The notes beneath the pieces were generated by a model, which was given only the letters and a program-made list of their open reading frames with translations, searched no databases and was not told the DNA's origin. Positions 25,995 to 35,806 of a stretch of DNA of 38,291 bases are shown in pieces. The position numbers and the translations under genes are program-made. Position 1 is the stretch's first letter; the number at the start of each line of letters is the position of its first letter. The stretch is from Legionellaceae bacterium (GTDB lineage Bacteria; Pseudomonadota; Gammaproteobacteria; Legionellales; Legionellaceae), in NCBI GenBank assembly GCA_947477015.1, contig CANJSM010000010.1:1-38291 (forward strand), read 5' to 3'.

Positions 25995-26330
25995 TTACCA
26001 GTGGTGGTGACAATAAACATTATTTTCAACGTTAAGATTTCCTACAGCTAAATCAGCAATAAATGCAGTAGGGAAAAGAATAAACATACTCGCAATAGCA
26101 ATTGAAGCAGCAACCATAGCCAACGTACTGGTAATTGAAAATAGTGTTGGTAACACTGGCACAAGGAATGTTAACACACCAACAGCTAGCGTTGCGGCTA
26201 CTAGATCAAATCCGCCATGGGGTTGTGAACCTACCCCTATAAATGTAGCCGTGTATGGGAGCACAGCAAATGCTCCTACTCCTACAAAAAAACTACCATA
26301 ACCATTGACTAAATTACGTGTAATAGACAT
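25995..26330 (-). CDS. Small membrane protein with CHHHW tail, unknown
   Basis: The 111-residue protein has three hydrophobic segments (about 12-32, 43-66 and 68-92) rich in Ala, Val and Gly, and a polar C-terminus LNVENNVYCHHHW. I recognise no family. AGGAG is 7 bases before the ATG, supporting expression. It is monocistronic, between a convergent coaE and a helicase gene on its own strand. The terminal Cys-His-His-His cluster could bind a metal, but this is inference. Confidence 0.65.
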   Translation of the reverse strand: MSITRNLVNGYGSFFVGVGAFAVLPYTATFIGVGSQPHGGFDLVAATLAVGVLTFLVPVLPTLFSITSTLAMVAASIAIASMFILFPTAFIADLAVGNLNVENNVYCHHHW

Positions 26331-26440
26331 CGCGTGACTCCTATTTATGTCGATAAATACTGAGGGCTGTTGACATATAATACCCCTGTTATGCGAGCGA
26401 GATTATAGATGACTAATATTAAGGGATCATTAACACGCTC

Positions 26441-28678
26441 TCAATCCTGCAATGGCAAAAAGAACTGAGCCACATCCGCATCAGTCAGGCCTATGCCGCC
26501 ATTGGTTTGATTAGATAACACACCATCAAACAACGCTTTTTTCTTTTCTTGAATGGCCAAAATCGCTTCTTCTACCGTACCGACGGTAATTAACTTATAG
26601 ACAAACACAGGGTTTTCTTGGCCAATACGATGACTTCGATCTGTGGCTTGATCTTGCACAGCCGGATTCCACCATGGATCAAAGAGTATCACCGTATCTG
26701 CGCGAGTTAAATTTAACCCTGTGCCTCCCGCTTTTAAACTGATTAAAAATATTGGTGCTTCACCATCTTGAAAACGACGCACCAAGTCTTGCCGGTTTTG
26801 CGTCTGTCCGGTGAGCTTTAAATACCCATATTGACGCGCGTTCAATTCCTCTTCAATGAGTTTCAACATGGAGGTAAATTGAGAGAAAACCAACACGGAT
26901 CGCCCCTCCTCCATCAAACTCTCCAGTAGTTCCATCAAGGTATCGAGTTTGGCTGAATGACCATGAGCCATTTCAGCTTCAGGCAAAGACAACAGGCGTG
27001 GGTCGCAACAGACTTGCCGAAGCTTCAGTAATGCGTCCAAAAGAACAATCTGGCTTTTTCCCAAACCTTGTTTGGCAATCGCATCCCTTACCTTTTTCTC
27101 CATGGTCATTCGAATGGCTTCATAGAGATCACGTTGCGTGCCAGATAAATCAATCATCCGTGTGATCTCGGTTTTAGCCGGCAACTCGCGAGCGACTTGA
27201 TCTTTTGTTCGACGCAACATAAACGGCTGAACGCGACGAGCCAATAATTCCCGTCGCTCAATATCTGCCTGCTTTTCAATGGGCACTCGAAAAAACTGCC
27301 TAAATTGTTTAGCGTCACCCAATAAACCAGGCATTAAGAAATGAAACAAGGACCAGAGCTCTCCTAGATGATTTTCAACCGGAGTACCGCTTAAGCAAAT
27401 GCGGTGCTTGGCACGCAACTGCTGAACGATTTGCGTTGTTTTAGTTCGTGAATTTTTAATGAATTGTGCTTCATCAAGAATCAAATAATAAAATGAATAC
27501 TCCAAGAATCTTAGTTTGTCGCGTTGAATCAAACCATACGTTGAAACGATCAAATCATACTCATCAAAATCAACCCGATGGCGATCTGCGCCATGAAAAA
27601 CCAATACCTTGAGCGCGGGCGCAAAGCGAGCAGCTTCTTCAAACCAGTTCCCCATCAAACTGGTTGGGGCAATGATTAAGCTAGCTTTCGTCATTCGTCC
27701 CTGCTCTTTTTCATACAACAAGTGAGCCAAGGATTGTATTGTTTTTCCAAGCCCCATGTCATCAGCTAAAACGCCTGAAAAATGATTAGTACGCAAAAAC
27801 TGTAACCAGTTCAACCCTTGATGCTGGTAATCACGCAATGAAGCCTGTAAACCCTTCGGAACATCAATTTCAGGCAAGGTAGTCAAGCTAACAAGACGTT
27901 CTAATTGAACACGCAAAGCATCCGTTCCACGCCACCGCGAAGCCGTTGCAGCGACCGCTTGCTCCGCTTCTTGCATTAACAGCACCTGATAGCGCTGCAA
28001 CTCCAAATCAGGTTCATGATGACTACCTCGAATGCTGTAATGAAGCAACAAACGAAGTAGCGGCTTGATTCGACCCAGCTCAATCTGCAAAATCTTGCCT
28101 TTACTGATAGGCAATCTTACGAGCATATTATTGGGTAACTCTTCTATGGTTGTTTTATCCCAGCGATTAATTAAATCAGCAACCAATGGCACAATACTGA
28201 CGTTCTCTCCATCCACCAGAATACCCAGTTGATACGCAAAAAAGTCATGCCCACGTTCGTGAAGATCAGAGTACCAGACCAAATCATCTGCATTAAGGAT
28301 TTCTTCCTGCATGAAATCGGTCGCATTCAAGCGCCAAGTATCTTTTTGATCCGTGATTTGCTGAGAGGCATTGTTTTGTAAACCTTGAAAAGGAATGCCT
28401 GGAATATTTTCTTTGGCTTGCATTGCAAACAAACACGCCACAGCGTGCTCGCAGCTTGAGCGAGAAGAACACGCACACCGTGATGGACTTGAAGGCCAGC
28501 TCCTCAAATCAATGTGGACATCATAAATTTGACCTTCATTACCTTTCACGCGACCTTTCAATAAGCCATCACTCAAACGAATATTGAGTACATGGCCACG
28601 AGTTGCATAATCCTGCCCGCGCTTTAACACGACTGCTGGAAACACTTCTATCATCCGCAATAGCGCCGCTTTTAACAT
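26441..28678 (-). CDS. SWIM-domain SNF2-family DEAD/DEAH-type helicase
   Basis: A 745-residue Swi2/Snf2 ATPase of the RapA/HepA-like group, acting on nucleoprotein. An N-terminal SWIM zinc motif is Cys68-x-Cys70...Cys76-x-His78. The ATPase core has DDMGLGKT (Lys312 in the Walker A loop), IIAPTSLMGNW, DEAQFIKN, SGTPVENHLGELWSLF, VFSQFTSML, AGGTGLNLT and the arginine-finger motif VQDQATDRSHRIGQ. It is shorter than many family members (often about 1000) because the region between SWIM and helicase is brief. The start ATG 28678 has only a poor ribosome site. Confidence 0.92.
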   Translation of the reverse strand: MLKAALLRMIEVFPAVVLKRGQDYATRGHVLNIRLSDGLLKGRVKGNEGQIYDVHIDLRSWPSSPSRCACSSRSSCEHAVACLFAMQAKENIPGIPFQGLQNNASQQITDQKDTWRLNATDFMQEEILNADDLVWYSDLHERGHDFFAYQLGILVDGENVSIVPLVADLINRWDKTTIEELPNNMLVRLPISKGKILQIELGRIKPLLRLLLHYSIRGSHHEPDLELQRYQVLLMQEAEQAVAATASRWRGTDALRVQLERLVSLTTLPEIDVPKGLQASLRDYQHQGLNWLQFLRTNHFSGVLADDMGLGKTIQSLAHLLYEKEQGRMTKASLIIAPTSLMGNWFEEAARFAPALKVLVFHGADRHRVDFDEYDLIVSTYGLIQRDKLRFLEYSFYYLILDEAQFIKNSRTKTTQIVQQLRAKHRICLSGTPVENHLGELWSLFHFLMPGLLGDAKQFRQFFRVPIEKQADIERRELLARRVQPFMLRRTKDQVARELPAKTEITRMIDLSGTQRDLYEAIRMTMEKKVRDAIAKQGLGKSQIVLLDALLKLRQVCCDPRLLSLPEAEMAHGHSAKLDTLMELLESLMEEGRSVLVFSQFTSMLKLIEEELNARQYGYLKLTGQTQNRQDLVRRFQDGEAPIFLISLKAGGTGLNLTRADTVILFDPWWNPAVQDQATDRSHRIGQENPVFVYKLITVGTVEEAILAIQEKKKALFDGVLSNQTNGGIGLTDADVAQFFLPLQD

Positions 28679-28785
28679 AATTAATTAACCATTTTTTAAG
28701 CCAAGAGGCCATTTTAACTAAAAAAGAGCACTTTAGGGTAATTTTATTTATAATACTTTGACTACAATTTTTAATGTGACTGATT

Positions 28786-30390
28786 ATGCGAAAAAACCTA
28801 ACCGTGTTAATGGCCCAAATTAATCCTGTCGTCGGTGACATTGCAAAGAACACCCAAGAGATCATTGAGATAATCCAAACGCATCAAAACAATCATGATG
28901 TGATTATTTTCCCCGAACTGACGTTGACCGGCTATACCCCAGAAGACTTAATGTTTCGACCATCACTATTCACGCAAATTGAACGCGCATTACAAACAAT
29001 CATGTCCACAACTTCGAACTGTCACGTCATTTTAGGCTATCCCATGATGGAAGATGATCACCGCTACAACATGGCCTGTGTGATTGCTGATGGCCGGCAG
29101 ATTGCGCTGTATCGCAAACAAAATTTACCCAATTATGGCGTATTTGATGAAGCACGTTATTTTACCAAAGGCCCCAGCACGCCATGCTTATTCACTATCA
29201 ATGGTTACACCGCAGGCCTTTGTATTTGTGAAGACATCTGGCAACCTGGTCCTGTGGATCAAGTAGTAGAAGCTGGAGCCGAAATCTTGTTTTCTATTAA
29301 TGCCTCCCCTTTTCATGCCAGCAAATACGAAGAACGTGAAGTGCTATTACGAGAGCACGCACTGCGTGGTTTAACTGTTTTTTATGTCAACCAAGTCGGG
29401 GGTCAGGATAATGTTGTGTTTGATGGTCAATCCTTAGCAATGGATCAACAAGGTCAAATTGGCGCACGAGCCCCTGCCTTTGGCACGCACCTACAAACTG
29501 TCACACTCAATAACCAACATATCAAAAGCGATATAGCGCCTTTACTAGAACGAGAAGCCCTCATATACCAAGCATTAATGTGTGGTTTGCGCGACTACGT
29601 GGAAAAAAATCATTTCCCAGGCGTGTTACTAGGATTATCAGGCGGCATCGACTCAGCACTGACATTGGCCATTGCGGTTGACGCGCTAGGCGCATCTCGA
29701 GTGCATGCGGTCATGCTACCCTCGCGATACTCAGCAGACATCAGTAAAGAAGATGCGCTCAAACAGCTAAATTTGCTCCAGGTAGATCACACAACGCTAT
29801 CGATAGAGCCCGCCTTTGAAACGTTACTGACTACATTAAAACCTGCTTTTCTCAACCGAGCGCCAGATACCACCGAAGAAAACTTACAAGCACGCATTCG
29901 TGGCATATTGCTGATGGCTCTTTCCAATAAAACAGGAAAAATGCTTCTTACAACCAGCAATAAAAGTGAATCTGCAGTTGGATATGCCACCTTGTATGGC
30001 GACATGTGTGGTGGATTTGCGGTATTAAAAGACGTTTTAAAAACAAACGTATATGCTTTAGCTCGATTTAGAAACACAGTGAGCCCGGTCATACCTGAAC
30101 GTGTCATTGACCGTGCGCCCAGTGCTGAGTTAGCATTTAATCAAACGGATCAAGACAGCTTACCCGATTATGACACTCTGGATGCCATTATATACGCGTA
30201 CATGAATGAACGACTCAGTAGCGAGCAAATCATTGCTAAAGGCTACAAGCCTGAAGAAGTCACACATATTTTGAACTTAATTCAACGCAATGAATACAAA
30301 CGTCGACAATCAGCCCCGGGCGTTAAAGTGACGTCGTGCGCATTTAATGGGGATTGGCGCTACCCCATTACCTCAGGGTTTAAGTTGTAA
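28786..30390 (+). CDS. nadE: Glutamine-dependent NAD+ synthetase
   Basis: The last step of NAD synthesis, amidating deamido-NAD with ammonia from glutamine. The 534-residue protein has two domains. The N-terminal nitrilase-type glutaminase has Glu44 in FPELTLTGY, Lys in YRKQNLPNYGVFDE, and nucleophile Cys148 in CICEDIW. The C-terminal synthetase has the pyrophosphate loop SGGIDSA at 285-291, then TTSNKSESAVGYATLYGDMC. ATG 28786 starts the family N-terminus but has no strong Shine-Dalgarno. The GT-B-like gene follows after 22 bases. Confidence 0.96.
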   Translation: MRKNLTVLMAQINPVVGDIAKNTQEIIEIIQTHQNNHDVIIFPELTLTGYTPEDLMFRPSLFTQIERALQTIMSTTSNCHVILGYPMMEDDHRYNMACVIADGRQIALYRKQNLPNYGVFDEARYFTKGPSTPCLFTINGYTAGLCICEDIWQPGPVDQVVEAGAEILFSINASPFHASKYEEREVLLREHALRGLTVFYVNQVGGQDNVVFDGQSLAMDQQGQIGARAPAFGTHLQTVTLNNQHIKSDIAPLLEREALIYQALMCGLRDYVEKNHFPGVLLGLSGGIDSALTLAIAVDALGASRVHAVMLPSRYSADISKEDALKQLNLLQVDHTTLSIEPAFETLLTTLKPAFLNRAPDTTEENLQARIRGILLMALSNKTGKMLLTTSNKSESAVGYATLYGDMCGGFAVLKDVLKTNVYALARFRNTVSPVIPERVIDRAPSAELAFNQTDQDSLPDYDTLDAIIYAYMNERLSSEQIIAKGYKPEEVTHILNLIQRNEYKRRQSAPGVKVTSCAFNGDWRYPITSGFKL

Positions 30391-30412
30391 TAATAGTTAC
30401 GAGGATAACTTA

Positions 30413-31846
30413 ATGCCCATTCAAAACAGCAATTACGAAGGCGGACACGAGACCGGCTACAACCCTTTATTATTGGCGTGTAGCGGTGGTGGTGGCCATA
30501 TTTCCGGAATTCAAGGTATTCGTGACTTTTTACGGCAAAAATATCCTTCCTCTTTGCTCTTCTCGACACACACACCAGCTTTGTATACACAGAAAAAATC
30601 CTCTTGGACCACAACAAGTATCTTTTTGGGTTCCTTCTTAACCAATCACATCTATATTTTAAGCCCAATCATTCGAAAAATACTCCAATACACTCGTTTT
30701 CCTGTGTTACCTAATCTTGAAACGCTAAAAAATGAAATCTCAACCTTAAATAAAAAAGAAAGAAGCACCCCCTCTCGTGACTACATCGACATGTTGTTGG
30801 ATATCTATCCAGCAGGCTATGAAAGTGCGGCAGTGTGGAATATTTTACAACGACAAGATCAAACCACGGAATTAAAAAAATTAATTACTTTACAACGTAT
30901 GAATGATCAAAATAATTATTCATTTGTTTACCCTAAAATGTTTAATGTATTAAATCAGGCAGCCATCTGTAAAAAACCTTACACTGAAATTATCAGCACA
31001 CAAGCTTTAGGCCTTACAGCAGTGTGTGATGCAGTCATTCAATACAATGAGAACAATCTAGACAAGCCTCAACTGATTATTCATCAATACATGACGGACT
31101 TACCTACACCAGGAGCGGTGCATTTTTTTAATGGACTATCCACATTAACGCCTAAGCAGCAGCAACAAATACAGTTATATGGTGTTGGAATGACCCAAGA
31201 GGTCATCGATTATTTTTTTCCCAATGGCAATTATTTCAAGGGATCACATAATATCCCTTCAAAAAACAACCCCATGGTTCGAGCCGGATTTAAAGATCCT
31301 CAATATGATAATAGTGAACGATTTGACGTTGAGGTCACCCTTAACCTACACGAAGAAGAGCCTATCGTCATCAAACCAAACGAGCAAATTTCATCCATTA
31401 TTTTAGGAAGCCAAGCCAGTCATGATACCGTTGAGTACATCGAAACACTAATAAACAGAGGCATGAACAAAGTATTTGTTTTTAGTGGCAAACTGAAGGC
31501 CATTAGTGAAAAAATTGATGTCATTATAGCCAATCATCCGACTTATAAAGAAAAAATTATACGGCTAGGCTATCAAGACGACCAGCATCTAGCTCAGTTA
31601 ATGACAAGAAGCAACGTCATCATCACTCGAGGCGGCGGTTTAAGTGTCATGGAACAGATGGCTATGTCCCATCATCCTGAGCAAATTGTTTTAATTCATC
31701 ATCCCAACGCTCACACGGACGTTCTAACTTCTGGCATTAGCTGGGAAGATCACAATATAAACGCATTACTGTATGATTTAAAACAAAGTAATATTCATGC
31801 CTTAAAAACGTCCCCGGATAGAGCGACTCGCCAGTTGAGTCAATGA
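30413..31846 (+). CDS. GT-B-fold glycosyltransferase-like protein, unknown role
   Basis: The 477-residue protein shows signs of a two-domain GT-B fold related to MurG and diacylglycerol glucosyltransferases. The N-terminal loop ACSGGGGHISGI (22-33) corresponds to their glycine-rich loop. The C-terminal nucleotide-sugar site is ITRGGGLSVMEQMAM (Arg406 onward), preceded by SIILGSQASHDTVEYI and KVFVFSGKL, and followed by QIVLIHHPNAH. There is no signal peptide or membrane segment. The middle (about 100-260) is not recognisable. GAGGA lies 7 bases before ATG 30413, 22 bases after nadE. Donor and acceptor are unknown; in Legionellales a secreted effector role is possible but unproven. Confidence 0.7.
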   Translation: MPIQNSNYEGGHETGYNPLLLACSGGGGHISGIQGIRDFLRQKYPSSLLFSTHTPALYTQKKSSWTTTSIFLGSFLTNHIYILSPIIRKILQYTRFPVLPNLETLKNEISTLNKKERSTPSRDYIDMLLDIYPAGYESAAVWNILQRQDQTTELKKLITLQRMNDQNNYSFVYPKMFNVLNQAAICKKPYTEIISTQALGLTAVCDAVIQYNENNLDKPQLIIHQYMTDLPTPGAVHFFNGLSTLTPKQQQQIQLYGVGMTQEVIDYFFPNGNYFKGSHNIPSKNNPMVRAGFKDPQYDNSERFDVEVTLNLHEEEPIVIKPNEQISSIILGSQASHDTVEYIETLINRGMNKVFVFSGKLKAISEKIDVIIANHPTYKEKIIRLGYQDDQHLAQLMTRSNVIITRGGGLSVMEQMAMSHHPEQIVLIHHPNAHTDVLTSGISWEDHNINALLYDLKQSNIHALKTSPDRATRQLSQ

Positions 31847-31940
31847 AGGAGCAAATTGAGATAATTAACTCCAAGCAAGAGGATATGTTAGCTTGGACAG
31901 AAGTCCCTAGCACCCCCTACAAATTGTCGCGATATTAGTG

Positions 31941-31946
31941 TATAAT
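31941..31946 (+). promoter_or_regulatory. Candidate -10 box for hemA
   Basis: A perfect TATAAT lies 30 bases before the hemA GTG, preceded by GTG, but no good -35 box stands at 16-18 bases. TTGTCG at 31924 is too close. The surrounding 130-base gap contains nothing else that I recognise. Confidence 0.35.
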
Positions 31947-31976
31947 AACTGATTTAATATAGGCCATTATTCTATC

Positions 31977-33236
31977 GTGTTTCTCGCTTGCGGACTTAAC
32001 CACAAAACTGCCCCATTAAACGTGCGTGAAAAGATTGCACTACCAGTGGCGATGCAAGATACACTACTTCATCAGTTGCTCGATTTACCTGCAATAAACG
32101 AAGCGGCCATTCTCTCTACGTGTAATCGTACCGAAATCTATTGCGAAACCGATGATCCAGACGTCATTATTCCTTGGCTTGCCGGAGAACATCAATTATC
32201 GCATGAAGACATCAGGCCTTATTTTTACATGCATCACGAGCACGATGCGGTCCGTCACATGCTGCGCGTTGCGAGTGGACTCGACTCCATGATGGTGGGC
32301 GAACCTCAAATTCTTGGTCAAATCAAACAAGCCTATCAACAGGCCTGTCGAGTGGGCACCGTTCAACACACGCTTCGCAATCTATTTCCTTTTGTTTTCA
32401 GTGCAACGAAGCGAATCAGAAACCAAAGCGGTATCGGAAACAATCCCGTATCCATTGCTTATGCAGCAGTACAACTGATTGGTCGTCTTTTTTCTGACTT
32501 TACTGCCTTAAAAGTATTACTCATTGGTTCAGGAGAAACCTCTTCTCTTGTGGCTAAATACCTGCAACAGCAAGGCGCAAAACACTTCATGATTGCCAGC
32601 CGCACCCGTGAACATGCCAATCAACTCTCCACCAGACTTGGAGGTGAGTCATTATCCATCGGTGATATTCACCATCATTTATCAAATGCTGACGTAGTCA
32701 TCTCTGCAACAGCCTGTCCATTACCATTTATCAGTAAAAGCTTGGTGAAACATGCATTAGACACTCGTAATAATGCTCCAATGGTGTTGCTTGACTTGGC
32801 CGTTCCACGAGACATTGAAGCAGATGTCAGCGAATTAAATGGCGCTCATCTTTACAACATTGATGACCTGCAAATCATGATTGAACAAGGGATGAATGAA
32901 CGTCGTACCGCGGCAGAGTTCGCAGAACAATTAATTGAAGGCGAATTGGATAACTATACACGCTGGCATCGCTCACTGCGTGCCAAAGACGTCATCTGCG
33001 ATTATCGCTCTCAAATGCAGGACTTAGCACATTTTGAGTTACAACGCGCTATACAACAACTATCATCAGGCCAATGTCAATATACGGTCTTAACAGAGTT
33101 TTCCTCGCGCTTAGTTAATAAACTTACGCACAGACCCACCGTCGGCCTGCGTCAAGCCGCAAGGGATGATCGCTTTGAGTTACTTGATTTCGCACATTAT
33201 CTTCTTAACACGCCGGCAGAACCCTCTATACCATGA
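31977..33236 (+). CDS. hemA: Glutamyl-tRNA reductase
   Basis: First committed step of tetrapyrrole synthesis by the C5 route: reduces Glu-tRNA to glutamate semialdehyde with NADPH. The 419-residue protein has nucleophile Cys49 in STCNRTEIY, the segment [22 protein letters not shown], a Rossmann-type [16 protein letters not shown], and a C-terminal dimerisation helix. The start is GTG at 31977, giving the expected [18 protein letters not shown]. Its stop overlaps the prfA ATG (ATGA). Its substrate is produced by gltX, also in this window. Confidence 0.96.
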   Translation: MFLACGLNHKTAPLNVREKIALPVAMQDTLLHQLLDLPAINEAAILSTCNRTEIYCETDDPDVIIPWLAGEHQLSHEDIRPYFYMHHEHDAVRHMLRVASGLDSMMVGEPQILGQIKQAYQQACRVGTVQHTLRNLFPFVFSATKRIRNQSGIGNNPVSIAYAAVQLIGRLFSDFTALKVLLIGSGETSSLVAKYLQQQGAKHFMIASRTREHANQLSTRLGGESLSIGDIHHHLSNADVVISATACPLPFISKSLVKHALDTRNNAPMVLLDLAVPRDIEADVSELNGAHLYNIDDLQIMIEQGMNERRTAAEFAEQLIEGELDNYTRWHRSLRAKDVICDYRSQMQDLAHFELQRAIQQLSSGQCQYTVLTEFSSRLVNKLTHRPTVGLRQAARDDRFELLDFAHYLLNTPAEPSIP

Positions 33237-34321
33237 AAACATCACTTAAAGTTAAACTCGACCACATGCATGAGCGCTTCCAAGAAATTGGGCGCCTACT
33301 CTCCGAATCCTCCGTCATATCGAATCAAGATCAATTTAAAGTTTTATCTAAAGAGTATGCTCAACTTGAACCTGTCGTGTCTTGTTTTGAATCTTACTTA
33401 ACGGCCTGTTCTGACTTAACTTCATTGCAAGACATGCTGGATGGAGACGATGCTGACATGGCCGAAATGGCCGCAGAGGAAATGGATCAGGCAAAAGACA
33501 CACTCAACAAACTCGATGAGGAATTACAATGGCATTTAATTCCTAAAGATCCTGACGATGAGCGCAACATATATCTTGAAGTGCGAGCAGGAACAGGCGG
33601 AGACGAAGCAGCTATTTTTGCTGGTGATTTGTTTCGTATGTATAGTCGCTATGCCGAGACTATGGGATGGCCTCTTGAAATCATCAGTGCTAGCCATGGA
33701 GAACATGGCGGGTTTAAAGAAGTCATTGCGAGAGTCTCAGGCCAGAATGTGTATGCGCAATTGAAATTTGAGTCAGGCACACACCGTGTTCAACGAGTCC
33801 CTGCCACTGAATCACAAGGTCGTGTGCACACGTCTGCATGTACTGTGGCTGTCATGCCTGAGGTTGAGGAAATTGATGATGTTCAAATCAATACCTCAGA
33901 GTTACGTATTGATACCTACCGTGCATCAGGTGCAGGCGGGCAACACATCAATAAAACTGATTCTGCTGTTCGCATTACACATATTCCAACAGGCGTGGTG
34001 GTTGAATGCCAAGATGAGCGCTCGCAGCATAAAAATCGTGCCAAAGCGATGGCTCTTCTGAAATCAAGAATCCTTAATGCACAACAAAGCAAACAACGTC
34101 TTGAGCAAGCTGAAACTCGTAAATCACTGGTCGGCACAGGCGATCGCTCTGAACGCATACGCACCTATAATTTTCCACAAGGCCGTTTGACAGACCACCG
34201 AATCAACCTAACCATTTATCAACTCAATGAAATCATGGAAGGCAACCTGTCTAGTGTTGTTGATGCCTTGAAGAGAGAATACCATGCTGAGTTGCTGGCT
34301 GAATTAGGACGTCATGAGTAA
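33233..34321 (+). CDS. prfA: Peptide chain release factor 1
   Basis: Reads UAA and UAG and triggers peptide release. The 362-residue protein has the codon-recognition motif PAT in [15 protein letters not shown] and the GGQ loop at 235-237 in [18 protein letters not shown]; the Gln is the residue methylated by PrmC. The N-terminal helical domain is normal. It overlaps hemA by 4 bases upstream and prmC by 8 bases downstream, so the three genes are translationally coupled. Confidence 0.97.
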   Translation: MKTSLKVKLDHMHERFQEIGRLLSESSVISNQDQFKVLSKEYAQLEPVVSCFESYLTACSDLTSLQDMLDGDDADMAEMAAEEMDQAKDTLNKLDEELQWHLIPKDPDDERNIYLEVRAGTGGDEAAIFAGDLFRMYSRYAETMGWPLEIISASHGEHGGFKEVIARVSGQNVYAQLKFESGTHRVQRVPATESQGRVHTSACTVAVMPEVEEIDDVQINTSELRIDTYRASGAGGQHINKTDSAVRITHIPTGVVVECQDERSQHKNRAKAMALLKSRILNAQQSKQRLEQAETRKSLVGTGDRSERIRTYNFPQGRLTDHRINLTIYQLNEIMEGNLSSVVDALKREYHAELLAELGRHE

Positions 34322-35204
34322 GGCTTGCTCAAACGATGCATCGTTGGGCGAAGCTCCAACCTACTGTATCAAAACAGAACTCGCACTAGCTACTGCTGCA
34401 TTAACGCCGGTTAGTTCTAGTGCGCGGTTAGATTCTGAACTATTATTGTCTAAAATTATTCATCAATCGCGTACTTTTTTTTATACACATCCTGAATATA
34501 CGCTAACCGCTCTTGAACATGATGATTTTCAACAATTACTCGCACAGCGAATAACCGGCAAACCGATTGCCTATTTAACGGGCACGCGTGAATTTTGGTC
34601 TCTTACCTTGGACGTCAATACGAACACACTGATACCAAGACCAGACACCGAGCGCTTAGTTGAACTGGCGTTAAGCTTGCTGCCTGAGACGTCTCATGCA
34701 AACATTCTAGACTTAGGCACAGGGACGGGCGCCATAGCATTAGCGCTTGCATCAGAACGCCCCAATTGGACTTTACTCGCTTGTGACAAAAGTCAGGCTG
34801 CTGTTAACACTGCACTTGCTAATGCAACACAGTTAGGGATCAAAAACTTGAATGTGTTATGCTCTAATTGGTTTGAGTCAATTCCTAAACAACGATTTGA
34901 CGCCATCGTATCCAACCCCCCTTACATCGCAGAAAATGACCCCCATCTCGTCCAAGGTGATGTGCGCTTTGAACCCAGAGATGCTTTAGTCAGCGGAGTA
35001 GATGGCTTAGACGCATTGCATTACATCATAGAACATAGTCTAGAATGGCTATTACCGGGTGGATTCATCGCCCTAGAACATGGATTCGAACAAGGACCCG
35101 CAGTTACGGCGGCTTTAAAGCGATTTGGCTATCAGCATGTAAAATGCTGGCAAGATTGGCAAGGAAATGACCGAGTTAGCATTGGACAAGCAAAATCTCA
35201 ATAA
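34314..35204 (+). CDS. prmC: Release factor glutamine N5-methyltransferase
   Basis: Methylates the GGQ glutamine of release factors with S-adenosylmethionine. The 296-residue protein has [21 protein letters not shown], the SAM site [17 protein letters not shown] and the substrate motif NPPY at 201-204, then [16 protein letters not shown]. The conserved enzyme starts near residue 19 ([12 protein letters not shown]). The first 18 residues are not family sequence; codons 10-17 come from a REP-like repeat. ATG 34314 overlaps prfA by 8 bases. The only other plausible start is TTG 34344, inside the repeat itself. Confidence 0.95.
   Translation: MSKACSNDASLGEAPTYCIKTELALATAALTPVSSSARLDSELLLSKIIHQSRTFFYTHPEYTLTALEHDDFQQLLAQRITGKPIAYLTGTREFWSLTLDVNTNTLIPRPDTERLVELALSLLPETSHANILDLGTGTGAIALALASERPNWTLLACDKSQAAVNTALANATQLGIKNLNVLCSNWFESIPKQRFDAIVSNPPYIAENDPHLVQGDVRFEPRDALVSGVDGLDALHYIIEHSLEWLLPGGFIALEHGFEQGPAVTAALKRFGYQHVKCWQDWQGNDRVSIGQAKSQ
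34343..34364. repeat. Degenerate REP inside the prmC reading frame
   Basis: Matches the REP consensus at 19 of 22 positions; the changes keep the stem only partly (GTTGGGCG-AAGCTCCAAC, then CTAC). It encodes part of the sequence LGEAPTYC in the N-terminal extension of PrmC. It is the only copy found inside a coding sequence here. Confidence 0.75.
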
Positions 35205-35209
35205 TAGGC

Positions 35210-35215
35210 TATAAT
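35210..35215 (+). promoter_or_regulatory. Candidate -10 box for dksA
   Basis: TATAAT 80 bases before the dksA GTG in an AT-rich gap. TTGGAC at 35182 is 22 bases away, too far for a standard promoter, so this is a weak call. dksA may also be read through from prmC. Confidence 0.3.
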
Positions 35216-35295
35216 TTATAAAGTATAGTTGATGAATATTGCTATTTTTGATATAAAAGCCACCAGTTGAATTAACAAATATAAGTGAGTACAAC

Positions 35296-35727
35296 GTGAA
35301 AAATGACACCGTTGGCAATATGGGAATTGCCCCCTACCTGGAAACAGAGGGTGAAGAGTACATGAATGAAAGCCAGCTCGAGCATGTCGAAAAGATTCTG
35401 CTCGCGTGGCGACAATCATTAATGGAAGAAGTCGACCGAACTGTGACTCATATGAAAGATGAAGCGGCTAATTTTCCTGATCCAGCAGATCGTGCCAGTC
35501 AAGAGGAAGAATTCAGCTTTGAATTGCGCACACGTGATCGCGAAAGAAAATTAATCAAAAAAATTGAAGACGGTTTAGAGCGTTTACGGGAAGATGATTT
35601 CGGTTACTGCGAAGCGTGCGGCATTGAAATCGGCTTACGCCGTCTGGAAGCACGACCAACCGCGACATTGTGTATTGATTGTAAAACGCTGTCTGAAATT
35701 AAAGAACGGCAAAATCAGGGTACGTAA
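35296..35727 (+). CDS. dksA: RNA polymerase-binding transcription factor DksA
   Basis: Works with ppGpp through the RNA polymerase secondary channel in the stringent response. In Legionella it works alongside the LetA/LetS system, whose kinase is also in this window. The 143-residue protein has a coiled coil with the tip DPADRA (Asp62, Asp65), [13 protein letters not shown], and a C4 zinc finger at Cys105, Cys108, Cys126 and Cys129 (GYCEACG, CIDCK). The start is GTG at 35296; a methionine codon 23 residues later (MNESQLEH) would remove the conserved [11 protein letters not shown]. Confidence 0.96.
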   Translation: MKNDTVGNMGIAPYLETEGEEYMNESQLEHVEKILLAWRQSLMEEVDRTVTHMKDEAANFPDPADRASQEEEFSFELRTRDRERKLIKKIEDGLERLREDDFGYCEACGIEIGLRRLEARPTATLCIDCKTLSEIKERQNQGT

Positions 35728-35736
35728 ACATAAATT

Positions 35737-35794
35737 GTTGGGCCAAGGCCCAACCTACATACCATGGAAATTGTAGGCTGGGCCTTGGCCCAGA
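35737..35794. repeat. REP-like palindrome pair (copies 7 and 8)
   Basis: A perfect REP (35737-35758) and a three-mismatch REP in the opposite orientation (35773-35794) are separated by 14 bases, in the gap between the convergent dksA and waaA genes. The pair mirrors the arrangement at 13423-13491. It probably acts at the 3' ends of both transcripts. Confidence 0.8.
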
Positions 35795-35806
35795 CCTGTC
35801 TACAAG

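Noticed and set aside
28758-28763. TTGACT as a -35 box for nadE
   Set aside because: Only 22 bases separate it from the start codon, leaving no room for a -10 box and leader.
30347-30412. Upstream extension of the GT-B-like gene
   Set aside because: It overlaps nadE in another frame; the ATG at 30413 has a clear GAGGA.
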